Shown here piece by piece: positions 17,444 through 25,978 of a stretch of 64,000 bases of DNA; the stretch's first letter is position 1, and each line of letters opens with the position of its first letter. The notes beneath the pieces were generated by a model, which was not told the origin of the DNA, did no database searches, and worked only from the letters and a program-made list of their open reading frames with translations. The stretch is taken from assembly GCF_002953935.1 (NCBI RefSeq), contig NZ_CP026514.1:3658001-3722000 (forward strand), in the 5' to 3' direction. This stretch comes from Arthrobacter sp. PGP41. Its GTDB lineage: Bacteria; Actinomycetota; Actinomycetes; Actinomycetales; Micrococcaceae. A program made the position numbers and the translations under genes.

Positions 17444-18187
17444 GTGGCCAGCGAGTCAACAGCAAAACCCGATACATCCATCACCGAGCACCTGCATGAA
17501 CTGGTCCTCAGCAGCCCTGACGTTGAGGACTTCCTTAATGAACTGGCACAGGTGTCCGCACGCAACCTTTCCGAGCCCGGCGACGAAATCATGTGCGCCA
17601 TCACCCTGCTGCGGCAGCGCAAGGCAGCCACGGTAGCCAGCAGCAGCCCGGAGGCGAAGGCCATCGCGCAGCTTGAGTACGAGTTCAGCGAGACGCCCAG
17701 CCTGGCAGCTTCCACCACGCAGGAGTCCATCAGCGTTCCGGATGCGCAGCATGACGGCCGCTGGCCTGAATATTCCTCTGCCGTCCTGGCCCAGGGCGTC
17801 CGTTCCGTCCTTGCCCTGCCCTTCCAGCTGGAGGGCGAAACGAAGGCGGCGCTGCTGCTGTACTCGCCCCGGCCGCACCGCTTTGAGTCACGCATCCTTG
17901 AATTTGCCGAAGACTTCGTGGGCCAGACGTCCCTTGCCCTGCGGCTTGCGGTCCGCTTTGCCCACTACAGCGAAACCGCGGCGAACCTCCGCGCCACCCT
18001 GGAATCCCGTACGGTCATCGACATGGCCGTGGGCATCATCATGGCGCAGAACCGGTGCAGCCAGCAGGACGCCTTCGAGATCCTGAAGACGGCGTCCAGC
18101 ACCCGTAATTCAAAGCTGCATGACGTGGCCGCCGTTGTGGTCAATTCGCTGGGGCAGGGGCCTGCACGGACCCACTACGACGGATAG
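17444..18187 (+). CDS. GAF-ANTAR domain regulator (atypical GAF)
   Basis: 247 residues from GTG 17444 (MASESTAKPDTS), chosen because the other GAF-ANTAR proteins here begin similarly; the frame is open to 17273. A GAF-like sensor domain (about 20-175) precedes an ANTAR RNA-binding domain (about 180-240: SRTVIDMAVGIIMAQNRCSQ, then ASSTRNSKLHDVAAVVV). ANTAR proteins bind paired hexaloop hairpins in nascent mRNA and prevent termination. The GPC motif present in the other four copies is replaced here by SETPSLAAS, so its ligand sensing probably differs. Confidence 0.88.
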   Translation: MASESTAKPDTSITEHLHELVLSSPDVEDFLNELAQVSARNLSEPGDEIMCAITLLRQRKAATVASSSPEAKAIAQLEYEFSETPSLAASTTQESISVPDAQHDGRWPEYSSAVLAQGVRSVLALPFQLEGETKAALLLYSPRPHRFESRILEFAEDFVGQTSLALRLAVRFAHYSETAANLRATLESRTVIDMAVGIIMAQNRCSQQDAFEILKTASSTRNSKLHDVAAVVVNSLGQGPARTHYDG

Positions 18188-18290
18188 CTCACAGGCCCCT
18201 CACATATCCGGCAAATCCCCCTGCCAGCCTGGCTGCCTGCCTGGATATGAGGCATGGCGTCCCGCAGAGACAACAACATAAACCCGGCCG

Positions 18291-18337
18291 GACGCTCTCT
18301 CACTTAACGCGGCCTTCGGCCCGACGCTCTCTCACTT
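18291..18337. repeat. direct repeat GACGCTCTCTCACTT x2
   Basis: Fifteen identical bases at 18291-18305 and 18323-18337, separated by 17 bases reading AACGCGGCCTTCGGCCC, which can form a small GGCC-TTC-GGCC hairpin. Sits immediately behind the alpha/beta hydrolase stop codon. Looks like a unit of an intergenic repeat family. Confidence 0.7.
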
Positions 18338-18347
18338 CCGAGGGGCG

Positions 18348-19527
<1,180 letters not shown>

Positions 19528-19610
19528 GAGTCCTCCATTGGCCACGGCGGCGGGTGTGGATCAATTATGCGCCGTTGACCTCGGAAAATGCGAGAGCACA
19601 GGGAACACAA

Positions 19611-19652
19611 ATGCACCCCCGGTTCCAGGATGATCCGGAACCGGGGGTGCAT
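19611..19652. terminator. strong hairpin behind the desaturase operon
   Basis: Perfect 16-bp stem (19611-19626 with 19637-19652, ATGCACCCCCGGTTCC arm) and ten-base loop, 26 bases after the desaturase stop on the minus strand. No T-tract; typical for high-GC actinobacteria. Confidence 0.8.
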
Positions 19653-19678
19653 CGCAGTGCAATTGCAGACGTGGCGGG

Positions 19679-20875
19679 TCAGGCCTTCGCGGCCTTGCCG
19701 GGCAGGGCCAGCCTGAAGATCTTGCCCCAGGTGGAGCCAACCTGCTTCAGCAGCGGTCCGGTGGTGTAGTTCAAGCCGTAGCGCTGGCAGATTTCACGGA
19801 CCTTGGGCGCCACCTCGGCGTACCTGTTGGAGGGCAGGTCCGGGAAGAGGTGGTGTTCGATCTGGTGCGAGAGGTTACCGGTCATGATGTGCATGAATTT
19901 GGACCCGGAGATGTTGGCTGAGCCGATCATCTGGCGGATGTACCAGTCGCCGCGGGTTTCGCCTTCGGCCATTTCCTCCGTGAAGGTGTCAGTGCCTTCG
20001 GGAAAGTGGCCGCAGAAGATGACCGCGTGGGCCCAGACGTTGCGGACGGCATTGGCTGTCAGGGTTCCGTAGAGCGCCTGCTTGCCGGAGCCGGTCAGCA
20101 TGGCCACCGCGGGGGTTGCGGCGTAGTCCTTCGTGAACTGGGTGACAACCTTCTTGCCAAGGGCCTTGAGGTCCTTGAGCAGCGCTTCCTTGGACTTCTT
20201 GCCTTCCTGGTACTCGGTCAGCTCGAGGTCGTAGATGGCGATGCCCCACTCGAAAAGGGGAGCAAGGATCGCGTTGTAGAGCGGGTTGCCCAGGTTGAAG
20301 GGCTTCCACGGCTGGTTCTCGTCCATCCGCAGGAGGTTGTATCCGACGTCGTTGTCCTTGCCCACCACGTTGGTCCAGCGGTGGTGAAGGTCGTTGTGGG
20401 TGTGCTGCCAGGAGCGCGACGGCGTGACGAAGTCCCATTCCCAGGTGGTGGAGTGGATGTCAGGGTCCCGCATCCAGTCCCACTGGCCGTGCAGGACGTT
20501 GTGCCCGATCTCCATGTTTTCCAGGATCTTGGCCAGGCTCAGCAGCGTGGTGCCGGTGACCCACGCTGCCTTGTTCTTGCTGACCAGCAGCGCGGCGCGG
20601 CCGGAAATCTCCAGGCCGCGCTGGACCTTGATGACGCGGCGGATGTAGGCGGCGTCGGATGCCCCGCGCTTGGCCAGGATCTCGTCGCGGATGGCGTCCA
20701 GTTCGCGCCCGAGTTCCGCCACCTGTTCATCACTCAGGTGGGCGGCGGCCGGGGGCCGCACCGTGGGGCTGCCGGATTCGGCCAGCTTCCCGGGGCGCGT
20801 CCTGCTTCCCGCGGCAGGTTTCTCCTGGTGGGAGGCATCTCCGGCGGTGGTTTTGCTGGGTGTAACTACAGACAT
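19679..20875 (-). CDS. membrane fatty acid desaturase
   Basis: 398 residues from ATG 20875 (GAGGAGC upstream). Di-iron histidine boxes of acyl-lipid/acyl-CoA desaturases are present: HNVLHGQWD, HTHNDLHHRW and HQIEHHLFPDLPS. Hydrophobic segments between the boxes are consistent with a membrane enzyme that introduces a cis double bond into acyl chains, adjusting membrane fluidity. The 13-base gap to the upstream ferredoxin reductase shows a two-gene electron-transfer operon. An unusual polar N-terminal extension of about 65 residues precedes the catalytic part. Confidence 0.93.
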   Translation of the reverse strand: MSVVTPSKTTAGDASHQEKPAAGSRTRPGKLAESGSPTVRPPAAAHLSDEQVAELGRELDAIRDEILAKRGASDAAYIRRVIKVQRGLEISGRAALLVSKNKAAWVTGTTLLSLAKILENMEIGHNVLHGQWDWMRDPDIHSTTWEWDFVTPSRSWQHTHNDLHHRWTNVVGKDNDVGYNLLRMDENQPWKPFNLGNPLYNAILAPLFEWGIAIYDLELTEYQEGKKSKEALLKDLKALGKKVVTQFTKDYAATPAVAMLTGSGKQALYGTLTANAVRNVWAHAVIFCGHFPEGTDTFTEEMAEGETRGDWYIRQMIGSANISGSKFMHIMTGNLSHQIEHHLFPDLPSNRYAEVAPKVREICQRYGLNYTTGPLLKQVGSTWGKIFRLALPGKAAKA

Positions 20876-20888
20876 ACCGTGGTGCTCC

Positions 20889-21986
20889 TCAGATTTCGAG
20901 GTTGACGGGTCCGGCGGCTGCCGAGACACACGTTTGGATCAATTGGCCGGGCTCGCCATGGATTTCCCCGGTGCGGAGGTCCCGGACCTGTCCGGCCAGG
21001 AGGGGTGTGAGGCAGCTGTGGCAAATACCCATGCGGCAACCGCTGGGCATCAGCACGCCGGCGTCCTCACCGACGTCCAGGATGGGAGTGTCGCCGTCGG
21101 CTTCCACTTCCCTGTCGGACGCTTCAAAGGTGACCAGGCCGCCGTCGTGCCCTACGCCGGCGTTGAACGTGGTGTTGAACCGTTCAATCATGAGGTTCCC
21201 GGGGTCACCTGCCACAGCAACGTCCGAGCCCGGAGCCGCGGTAGTCAGCGCGGCCCGCTTCCAGAGGGCTTCGGCGTCGTCCAGGAAGCTGTCCGGACCG
21301 CAGGCATACGCCGAGCGTTCCTTCCAGTCCGGGCAGATCTCGTCCAGCTGGTCGGTGTTGGTAAGGTCCATCCGGCCCTGTTCGCCGGTGTACCAGTGGG
21401 CCAGGCGGAAGTTGGGGAACTGGTCCGCGAGCTCGGCAAGTTCCTCGCGGAACAGGCTGTCACCGGGCGTGCGGGCCGAGTGGACCAGCACGACGTCGGC
21501 ATCCGGACGCCGGGGAACAAGGGTACGGATCATGGACATCACCGGAGTGATGCCGCTCCCCGCGGTGACCATCAGCAGGGGCCGGGGGTGCTCGGGGAGC
21601 ACGAAGTCGCCCTGCGGCGGTGCGAGGAACAGGACATCGCCCGGCTTCGTGGTGCGCACCAGGGTGCCGGACACCGCCCCGACGTCGGTGACGGTGATGG
21701 CAGGGTCCTTGCCAGCAGGGGCGCTAAGGGAGTAGGACCGCCAGTGGCGGACGCCGTCAAGTTCGACGCCGATGCGCGCCCATTGGCCTGCCAGGTGGGA
21801 GTGCCAGCCGCGGCCCGGCCGGAAGAAGATCGTGGCGGACTGCGCCGTCTCCTGGACCACACGGGTGACCACGCCGCGAAGCTGCCGCGCAGAATAGACG
21901 GGGTTGAACAGCGCGAGGATGTCCTCCGGCGCCAAGGGCGTGGTGAGGACGGAGGCCGCCTGGGCCAGCTGACGTAGCCGGATCAT
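20889..21986 (-). CDS. ferredoxin-dependent oxidoreductase (FAD/NAD plus 2Fe-2S)
   Basis: 365 residues. FAD-binding barrel with HWRSYSLSAP, NAD(P)-binding domain with VTAGSGITPVMSMIR and YACGPDSF, and a C-terminal plant-type 2Fe-2S domain with cysteines in GCRMGICHSC and QTCVSA. Passes electrons from NADPH to the di-iron desaturase encoded next. Start ATG 21986. A TAAGTATGCTTA palindrome lies 150 bases upstream in the promoter region. Confidence 0.93.
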   Translation of the reverse strand: MIRLRQLAQAASVLTTPLAPEDILALFNPVYSARQLRGVVTRVVQETAQSATIFFRPGRGWHSHLAGQWARIGVELDGVRHWRSYSLSAPAGKDPAITVTDVGAVSGTLVRTTKPGDVLFLAPPQGDFVLPEHPRPLLMVTAGSGITPVMSMIRTLVPRRPDADVVLVHSARTPGDSLFREELAELADQFPNFRLAHWYTGEQGRMDLTNTDQLDEICPDWKERSAYACGPDSFLDDAEALWKRAALTTAAPGSDVAVAGDPGNLMIERFNTTFNAGVGHDGGLVTFEASDREVEADGDTPILDVGEDAGVLMPSGCRMGICHSCLTPLLAGQVRDLRTGEIHGEPGQLIQTCVSAAAGPVNLEI

Positions 21987-22135
21987 GGGATAAAGCCTAA
22001 AACGGCGCGGGCCATATTTCTCTCTCTTCGTTATATGACCGTTCCGCAGTCACGCTGTAATGAGGGCGCTAAGCCCCCCAAAGCCGCACTATAAGAGTAA
22101 CGGCTGCGGTGTGCAGAAGGTTCCCCAGTCTTCAG

Positions 22136-22147
22136 TAAGTATGCTTA
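22136..22147. promoter_or_regulatory. near-palindrome TAAGTATGCTTA
   Basis: Same as the perfect palindrome at 4720 apart from one base, inside an AT-rich patch (22133-22155) between the desaturase operon promoter and the end of the flavin oxidoreductase gene. Candidate operator of a shared regulator. Confidence 0.5.
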
Positions 22148-22220
22148 TTTTACCGCTTTACGCGTGGGCCGGCTGATATTAACCGGGAAGGCGGCAAGGT
22201 TACGGCATGCACTTAGCGCG

Positions 22221-23255
22221 TCAGGGGCGAGCCGCCTTCCAGCCAAGTGCCGGTGCGACATAGCGGGCGATGTTGCCCAAAAGCTTGGCATTGAAGTCCA
22301 CACCCAGCTGGTTGGGGACGGTAAGCAGGAGGGTGTCCGCGGCCTGCACGGCAGTGTCGGCCGCCAACTGCTCCGCCAGGACATCCGGGGCGCCTGCATA
22401 GCTTTTCCCGAACCTGGCAGTCAGTCCGTCAATGGTTCCCACCTGGTCCCGGCTGTCGCGCAGGGCGCTGCCGGCGAAGTACATGTTGTCCTCTGCGTCC
22501 ACGATGGGGAGGACACTGCGGCTCACCGAAACCCGCGGCTGGTGGGCATGGCCGGCTGCGGTCCAGGCCTCCCTGAACAGCCGGATCTGCTCGGCCTGCA
22601 GTTCGTGGAAGGGAACACCGGTATCTTCAGTGAGCAGGGTGGAACTCATCAGGTTCATGCCCAGCTCCGCGGCCCAGACCGCAGTTTTCCTGGTGCCGGC
22701 TCCCCACCAGATCCGCTCCGCGAGCCCGGGTGACTGGGGCTGGACGGGCAGGAGTCCCCTGGTTCCGCCTGCATACCGCGGGTCCGCCTCCGCCACCCCC
22801 GCGCCGGTGATTGCCTTCCGGAAGAGGGCAGTGTGCCGGCGGGCCATGTCGGCGTCAGTCTCCCCCTCCTCGGGAACGTGCCCGAAAGCTGCCGCACCCT
22901 GGCGGGCGGGCTCGGGGGAACCGCGGCTGATGCCGAGCTGCAGCCTGCCGCCGCTGATCAGGTCTGTGGCCGCGGCCTCCTCTGCCATGTACAGCGGGGT
23001 CTCGTACCGCATGTCAATGACGCCGGTCCCGATCTCGATCCTGTTGGTGCGAGCGGCGATCGCGGAAAGCAGCGGGAACGGCGAGGCCAGCTGCCGGGCG
23101 AAGTGGTGCACGCGGAAGAACGCCCCGTCCAGTCCGAGCCCCTCGGCGGCCACCGAAAGGTCAATGGCCTGAAGGAGGGCGTCGCCGGCGGTCCTGGTGC
23201 GGGAGCCCTGCCCGGGACCCCAGTGGCCGAAGGAAAGAAATCCGATGCGCTCCAT
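22221..23255 (-). CDS. luciferase-like (LLM) flavin-dependent oxidoreductase
   Basis: 344 residues, single-domain bacterial-luciferase fold: IGFLSFGHWGPGQ, FFRVHHFARQLASPFPLLSAIA, and IEIGTGVIDMRYETPLYMAEE with the flavin/F420 loop. Uses FMNH2 or F420 to oxidise an unknown substrate. Its SSTLLTEDTGVPFHELQ segment places it with uncharacterised stand-alone LLM enzymes, apart from the SsuD/NtaA pair at 47-50 kb. Divergent from the DUF202 pair. Confidence 0.9.
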   Translation of the reverse strand: MERIGFLSFGHWGPGQGSRTRTAGDALLQAIDLSVAAEGLGLDGAFFRVHHFARQLASPFPLLSAIAARTNRIEIGTGVIDMRYETPLYMAEEAAATDLISGGRLQLGISRGSPEPARQGAAAFGHVPEEGETDADMARRHTALFRKAITGAGVAEADPRYAGGTRGLLPVQPQSPGLAERIWWGAGTRKTAVWAAELGMNLMSSTLLTEDTGVPFHELQAEQIRLFREAWTAAGHAHQPRVSVSRSVLPIVDAEDNMYFAGSALRDSRDQVGTIDGLTARFGKSYAGAPDVLAEQLAADTAVQAADTLLLTVPNQLGVDFNAKLLGNIARYVAPALGWKAARP

Positions 23256-23329
23256 ACCTGCCCCAACTGCACCGGCGCCCCGGGCATTCCCGCCGTCCAG
23301 TCAGGCCGGCCCATGGCTAAACTGGCACC

Positions 23330-23734
23330 GTGACCAACAGCGAGCAGCCCGCCAGCGCTTCCGTCCCGCCGTCGCGCGGGAAAATCGCCGAGCGTTTGCT
23401 GCCGGGCGGAGAAGAACCGGACCCGCGGTTCACCCTCGCCAACGAACGCACCTTCCTTGCATGGATCCGCACGTCGCTCGCGCTGCTGGCCGGTGGGATC
23501 GCCATCGAGGCATTCACCGCCGGGCTCTTCCTGGAACCGGTCCGCAAGGGCCTGGCGGTGCTGCTGCTCCTGCTGGGAATGCTGCTGAGCGCGGGATCGG
23601 CCGTGCGGTGGCTCCGCGTGGAGCGCAGCATGCGGAACAAGGCGCCGCTGCCGCTGCCGCTCATTGTTCCGCTGCTGGCCGGGGCAGGCGCCCTGGCGGC
23701 CGCCGTCGTCCTCGTCTTCATCCTCTGGCGCTGA
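23330..23734 (+). CDS. DUF202 (YidH-like) membrane protein
   Basis: 134 residues from GTG. The DUF202 signature DPRFTLANERTFLAWIRTSLALLAGGIAIE is followed by two further hydrophobic helices, giving three transmembrane segments. A charged N-terminal tail precedes the domain. Function not established. The next gene is a second, shorter member of the same family, so the pair probably forms a hetero-oligomeric membrane unit (inference). Confidence 0.9.
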   Translation: MTNSEQPASASVPPSRGKIAERLLPGGEEPDPRFTLANERTFLAWIRTSLALLAGGIAIEAFTAGLFLEPVRKGLAVLLLLLGMLLSAGSAVRWLRVERSMRNKAPLPLPLIVPLLAGAGALAAAVVLVFILWR

Positions 23735-23738
23735 CCTG

Positions 23739-24074
23739 GTGGCGGCGTCACGCACCGCCGGCGGCCACGGCGACCCCGGCCTGCAGCCGGAGCGAACCTC
23801 GCTCGCCTGGGGCCGGACCATGCTGGCCCTGGTGACGGTCAGCGCCATCTTCCTGCGCTGGCTCCCGCAGCACGGCCTTCCCATCCTGCTGCTGTTCGCC
23901 GTCTCCGCAGCCGCAGCGCTGGCCATCTACCTGACCCAACGGCGCCGGTACAGTGCCAGGTCCCGCGGACTTTCCCGGGAAAGGCTCGACGCCGACATCA
24001 CCGCGGTGCTTTGGACGGCTTTCGCAGGGGTCGCCTTGGGCGGCCTGGGCATCGGCGTGGTCCTTGCCGGCTGA
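23739..24074 (+). CDS. second DUF202 membrane protein
   Basis: 111 residues from GTG 23739, four bases after the stop of its neighbour. Contains GLQPERTSLAWGRTMLALVT and three hydrophobic helices. The start is not certain, since the frame is open further upstream inside the first DUF202 gene, but the family motif sits near the N-terminus as expected. Tandem DUF202 pairs are common in actinobacteria. Confidence 0.85.
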   Translation: MAASRTAGGHGDPGLQPERTSLAWGRTMLALVTVSAIFLRWLPQHGLPILLLFAVSAAAALAIYLTQRRRYSARSRGLSRERLDADITAVLWTAFAGVALGGLGIGVVLAG

Positions 24075-24090
24075 AGCCGTCGGCGGACAC

Positions 24091-24489
24091 CTAGAACATC
24101 GGCAGGACAAAGCCGGCGAGCAGGGCCACAGCGCCGATGGCGGTGAGGCAGCGGCCCAGCACGGACGCAGTCCTCCCTGCTTCTTCCGGCGCCGTAGTCT
24201 GCCACTGGGTGGGGCGCTTGGGGTGATAGTAGATGGGGAGGGTATCGCCCACCGCCAGCTCCCTGATGTCATGGGGCGACATGGGCGCGTGGTGCACCTG
24301 GAATTTGCGGTCGAACCACCGGAAGCCCACCCCTGTGCTGTCGGAATACACCACGGCCTCGGCTACTGCCCAGGGATGAACGAAGCGGCGGAGGAACCCG
24401 GTATAGAAGAGCAATCCGAGCCCTGCGGGCAGGCACAACCAGGTGAGCATCTCGAGGATCGGACCTGCCATATCAAGCACAGTGGGCAT
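24091..24489 (-). CDS. small two-helix membrane protein, DUF3592-like
   Basis: 132 residues from ATG 24489. Transmembrane helices near both ends (ILEMLTWLCLPAGLGLLFY and AIGAVALLAGFVLPMF) flank a beta-rich middle containing VGDTLPIYYHPKRPTQWQ, a pattern like DUF3592 proteins, where VxVxYxPxxP precedes the second helix. Function unknown. Convergent with the DUF202 pair, 16 bases apart. Confidence 0.78.
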   Translation of the reverse strand: MPTVLDMAGPILEMLTWLCLPAGLGLLFYTGFLRRFVHPWAVAEAVVYSDSTGVGFRWFDRKFQVHHAPMSPHDIRELAVGDTLPIYYHPKRPTQWQTTAPEEAGRTASVLGRCLTAIGAVALLAGFVLPMF

Positions 24490-24546
24490 GATTCCGATGG
24501 TACAGGCGTACGCTGGGGGAAAACCGTTCCGGCCTAAGGGGTAGAC

Positions 24547-24783
24547 ATGAACGATGAAGATCTCCTCACGCGCATCCGGTCCCTTGTGGAAGAGGAGCAC
24601 TCCCTCCGCGAGGCCTCCGGAGACGGCCAGATGCCGGACAAGGCGCGGCTGAAGCAGGTGGAAGAAAGCCTGGACCAATGCTGGGACCTGTTGCGCCAGC
24701 GCAGGGCCAAAGCCGGTTCCGGCGAGGACCCCGATGACGCCGAAGTCCGTCCGGTCAACGAAGTCGAGGGCTACAAGCAGTAG
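24547..24783 (+). CDS. DUF2630 family protein
   Basis: 78 residues. Helical pair with the family core SLVEEEHSLRE, LKQVEESLDQCWDLLRQRRA and the C-terminal EVRPVNEVEGYKQ. Small cytoplasmic coiled-coil protein of unknown function, found widely in actinobacteria. The next gene, a nitrilase-family hydrolase, starts 55 bases downstream and may be co-transcribed. Confidence 0.88.
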   Translation: MNDEDLLTRIRSLVEEEHSLREASGDGQMPDKARLKQVEESLDQCWDLLRQRRAKAGSGEDPDDAEVRPVNEVEGYKQ

Positions 24784-24838
24784 CTGCACGGCATCGTTGC
24801 ACCCGTGCCGCTCCCCGCCGTGAAGAGATTGGAGTTCC

Positions 24839-25633
24839 ATGCGCCTTGCAGTCGCGCAGATCATCAGCAGCGCAGACCCCGCAGCCAACCTGGAGCTGAT
24901 CCGGGACTACGCTGCACAGGCCAAGGCCGCCGGCGCCGAGCTGGTGGTGTTCCCCGAGGCCGCCATGCGCGCCTTTGGCCATTCCCTCCGCGATGTCGCT
25001 GAACCGCTGGACGGCCCGTGGGCCGGGGAAGTCCGGGCCATTTCCAGGGAACTGGGCATAGCGATCGTGGCCGGGATGTTCACCCCCGGCAAGGACGGCC
25101 GGGTCCGCAACACCCTCCTGGTCACCGGCCCCGGGCTGGACACTTCCTACGACAAGGTGCACCTTTTCGACGCCTTCGGTTTCGCCGAATCCAGGACAGT
25201 GGACGCGGGCCAGGCTCCGGTGACCTTTGAACTTAATGGCACGGTGTTCGGACTTGCCACCTGCTACGACGTGCGCTTTCCCGCCCTTTTCACCGCCAAC
25301 GCCTGCCGGGGAGCACAGGTCAACATCGTGTGCGCGTCGTGGGGCGCCGGAGAGGGCAAGGCCGAGCAGTGGGACCTCCTGGTGCGGGCACGCGCTTTGG
25401 ACAGCACCACCTTCGTGGTTGCCTGCGGCCAGGGCGATCCCGAAACCATCGGCGTCGGCCCTGCAGGCACAGCCCCCACGGGCATCGGCCACAGTGCCGT
25501 AATCACTCCCTTTGGCACCGCCGTGGCAACCTTGGGCGGAAAGCCGGAACTCGCCGTCGTCGATATCGACCCTTCCCTGGTGGACGACGTGCGCGCCAAA
25601 CTTCCGGTTTTGGCCAACGCCCGTCAGTTCTAG
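24839..25633 (+). CDS. carbon-nitrogen hydrolase (nitrilase superfamily)
   Basis: 264 residues, single domain. The Glu-Lys-Cys triad is E40 (VVFPEAAM), K106 (SYDKVHLFD) and C142 (ATCYDVRFP). Hydrolyses a small amide; the sequence resembles omega-amidase/deaminated-glutathione amidase types, which clear ketoglutaramate or deaminated glutathione, but specificity is open. ATG has GGAG seven bases upstream. A hairpin terminator follows the stop. The ammonium transporter downstream is separately controlled. Confidence 0.9.
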   Translation: MRLAVAQIISSADPAANLELIRDYAAQAKAAGAELVVFPEAAMRAFGHSLRDVAEPLDGPWAGEVRAISRELGIAIVAGMFTPGKDGRVRNTLLVTGPGLDTSYDKVHLFDAFGFAESRTVDAGQAPVTFELNGTVFGLATCYDVRFPALFTANACRGAQVNIVCASWGAGEGKAEQWDLLVRARALDSTTFVVACGQGDPETIGVGPAGTAPTGIGHSAVITPFGTAVATLGGKPELAVVDIDPSLVDDVRAKLPVLANARQF

Positions 25634-25653
25634 GCCGGGCATTTCAACGCGCC

Positions 25654-25681
25654 GGTGCGGTGAGCTCCCGTTCACCGCGCC
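25654..25681 (+). terminator. hairpin after the nitrilase gene
   Basis: Ten-base-pair stem with one G-T pair (GGTGCGGTGA with TCACCGCGCC) and eight-base loop, 20 bases after the stop codon. Confidence 0.65.
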
Positions 25682-25801
25682 GTAATCTCCCCATGTCCAG
25701 CGTGCGACGGCGCTTCTCACCTTCTGTATCCCGCCCGCCCCTGTACTGCGGGGTCTACGGAGCTAAGACCGGCAACCCCGCGCCCTTGCGGATGGCAGCT
25801 G

Positions 25802-25839
25802 TTTACATAGCCGAAACATAACGGACACGGGGACTTCAC
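25802..25839 (+). promoter_or_regulatory. GlnR-like double box upstream of amt
   Basis: Reads TTTAC-N6-GAAAC-N6-GACAC-N6-TTCAC, matching in spacing the actinobacterial GlnR layout gTnAC-N6-GaAAC in two repeats; the first pair is close to consensus, the second degenerate. Supports nitrogen-limitation control of the ammonium transporter. Confidence 0.5.
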
Positions 25840-25854
25840 ACACCGGCCGTTTCT

Positions 25855-25870
25855 GTAACGCGGACGCAAC
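25855..25870 (+). promoter_or_regulatory. second GlnR-like half-box pair upstream of amt
   Basis: GTAAC-N6-GCAAC, one base from the GlnR a-site/b-site consensus, 15 bases after the first array and about 109 bases before the amt start. Confidence 0.42.
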
Positions 25871-25978
25871 TTTGAGGCGCATTTCCCGAAACACAAAACC
25901 CGAAAGATGGACAGCGGGGGAAATGCGAGGGCCTGGAAGAGCGCCCCGCTTCGAGGCGCAACGCGAAGGGACCCGCAG

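Larger units (their letters stand above)
25682..25978. other. long amt leader region
   Basis: About 300 bases without a convincing gene. Holds a hairpin at 25748-25781 (GCGGGGT with ACCCCGC; an inner GGTCT/AGACC pairing is an alternative), then AT-richer DNA with two GlnR-like sites (25802-25839, 25855-25870). A 42-codon frame from ATG 25693 runs into the binding sites and is not called. Confidence 0.55.

Noticed and set aside
25682..25800. Riboswitch-like CCGGCAACCCC segment in the amt leader
   Set aside because: Superficially like part of SAM-type riboswitches, but the remaining helices and conserved loops are not visible and the downstream gene does not fit.
25693..25821. 42-codon ORF (MSSVRRRFSPSVSRPP start) upstream of amt
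   Set aside because: Weak ribosome site, and it runs into the GlnR-like boxes, where the promoter should lie.
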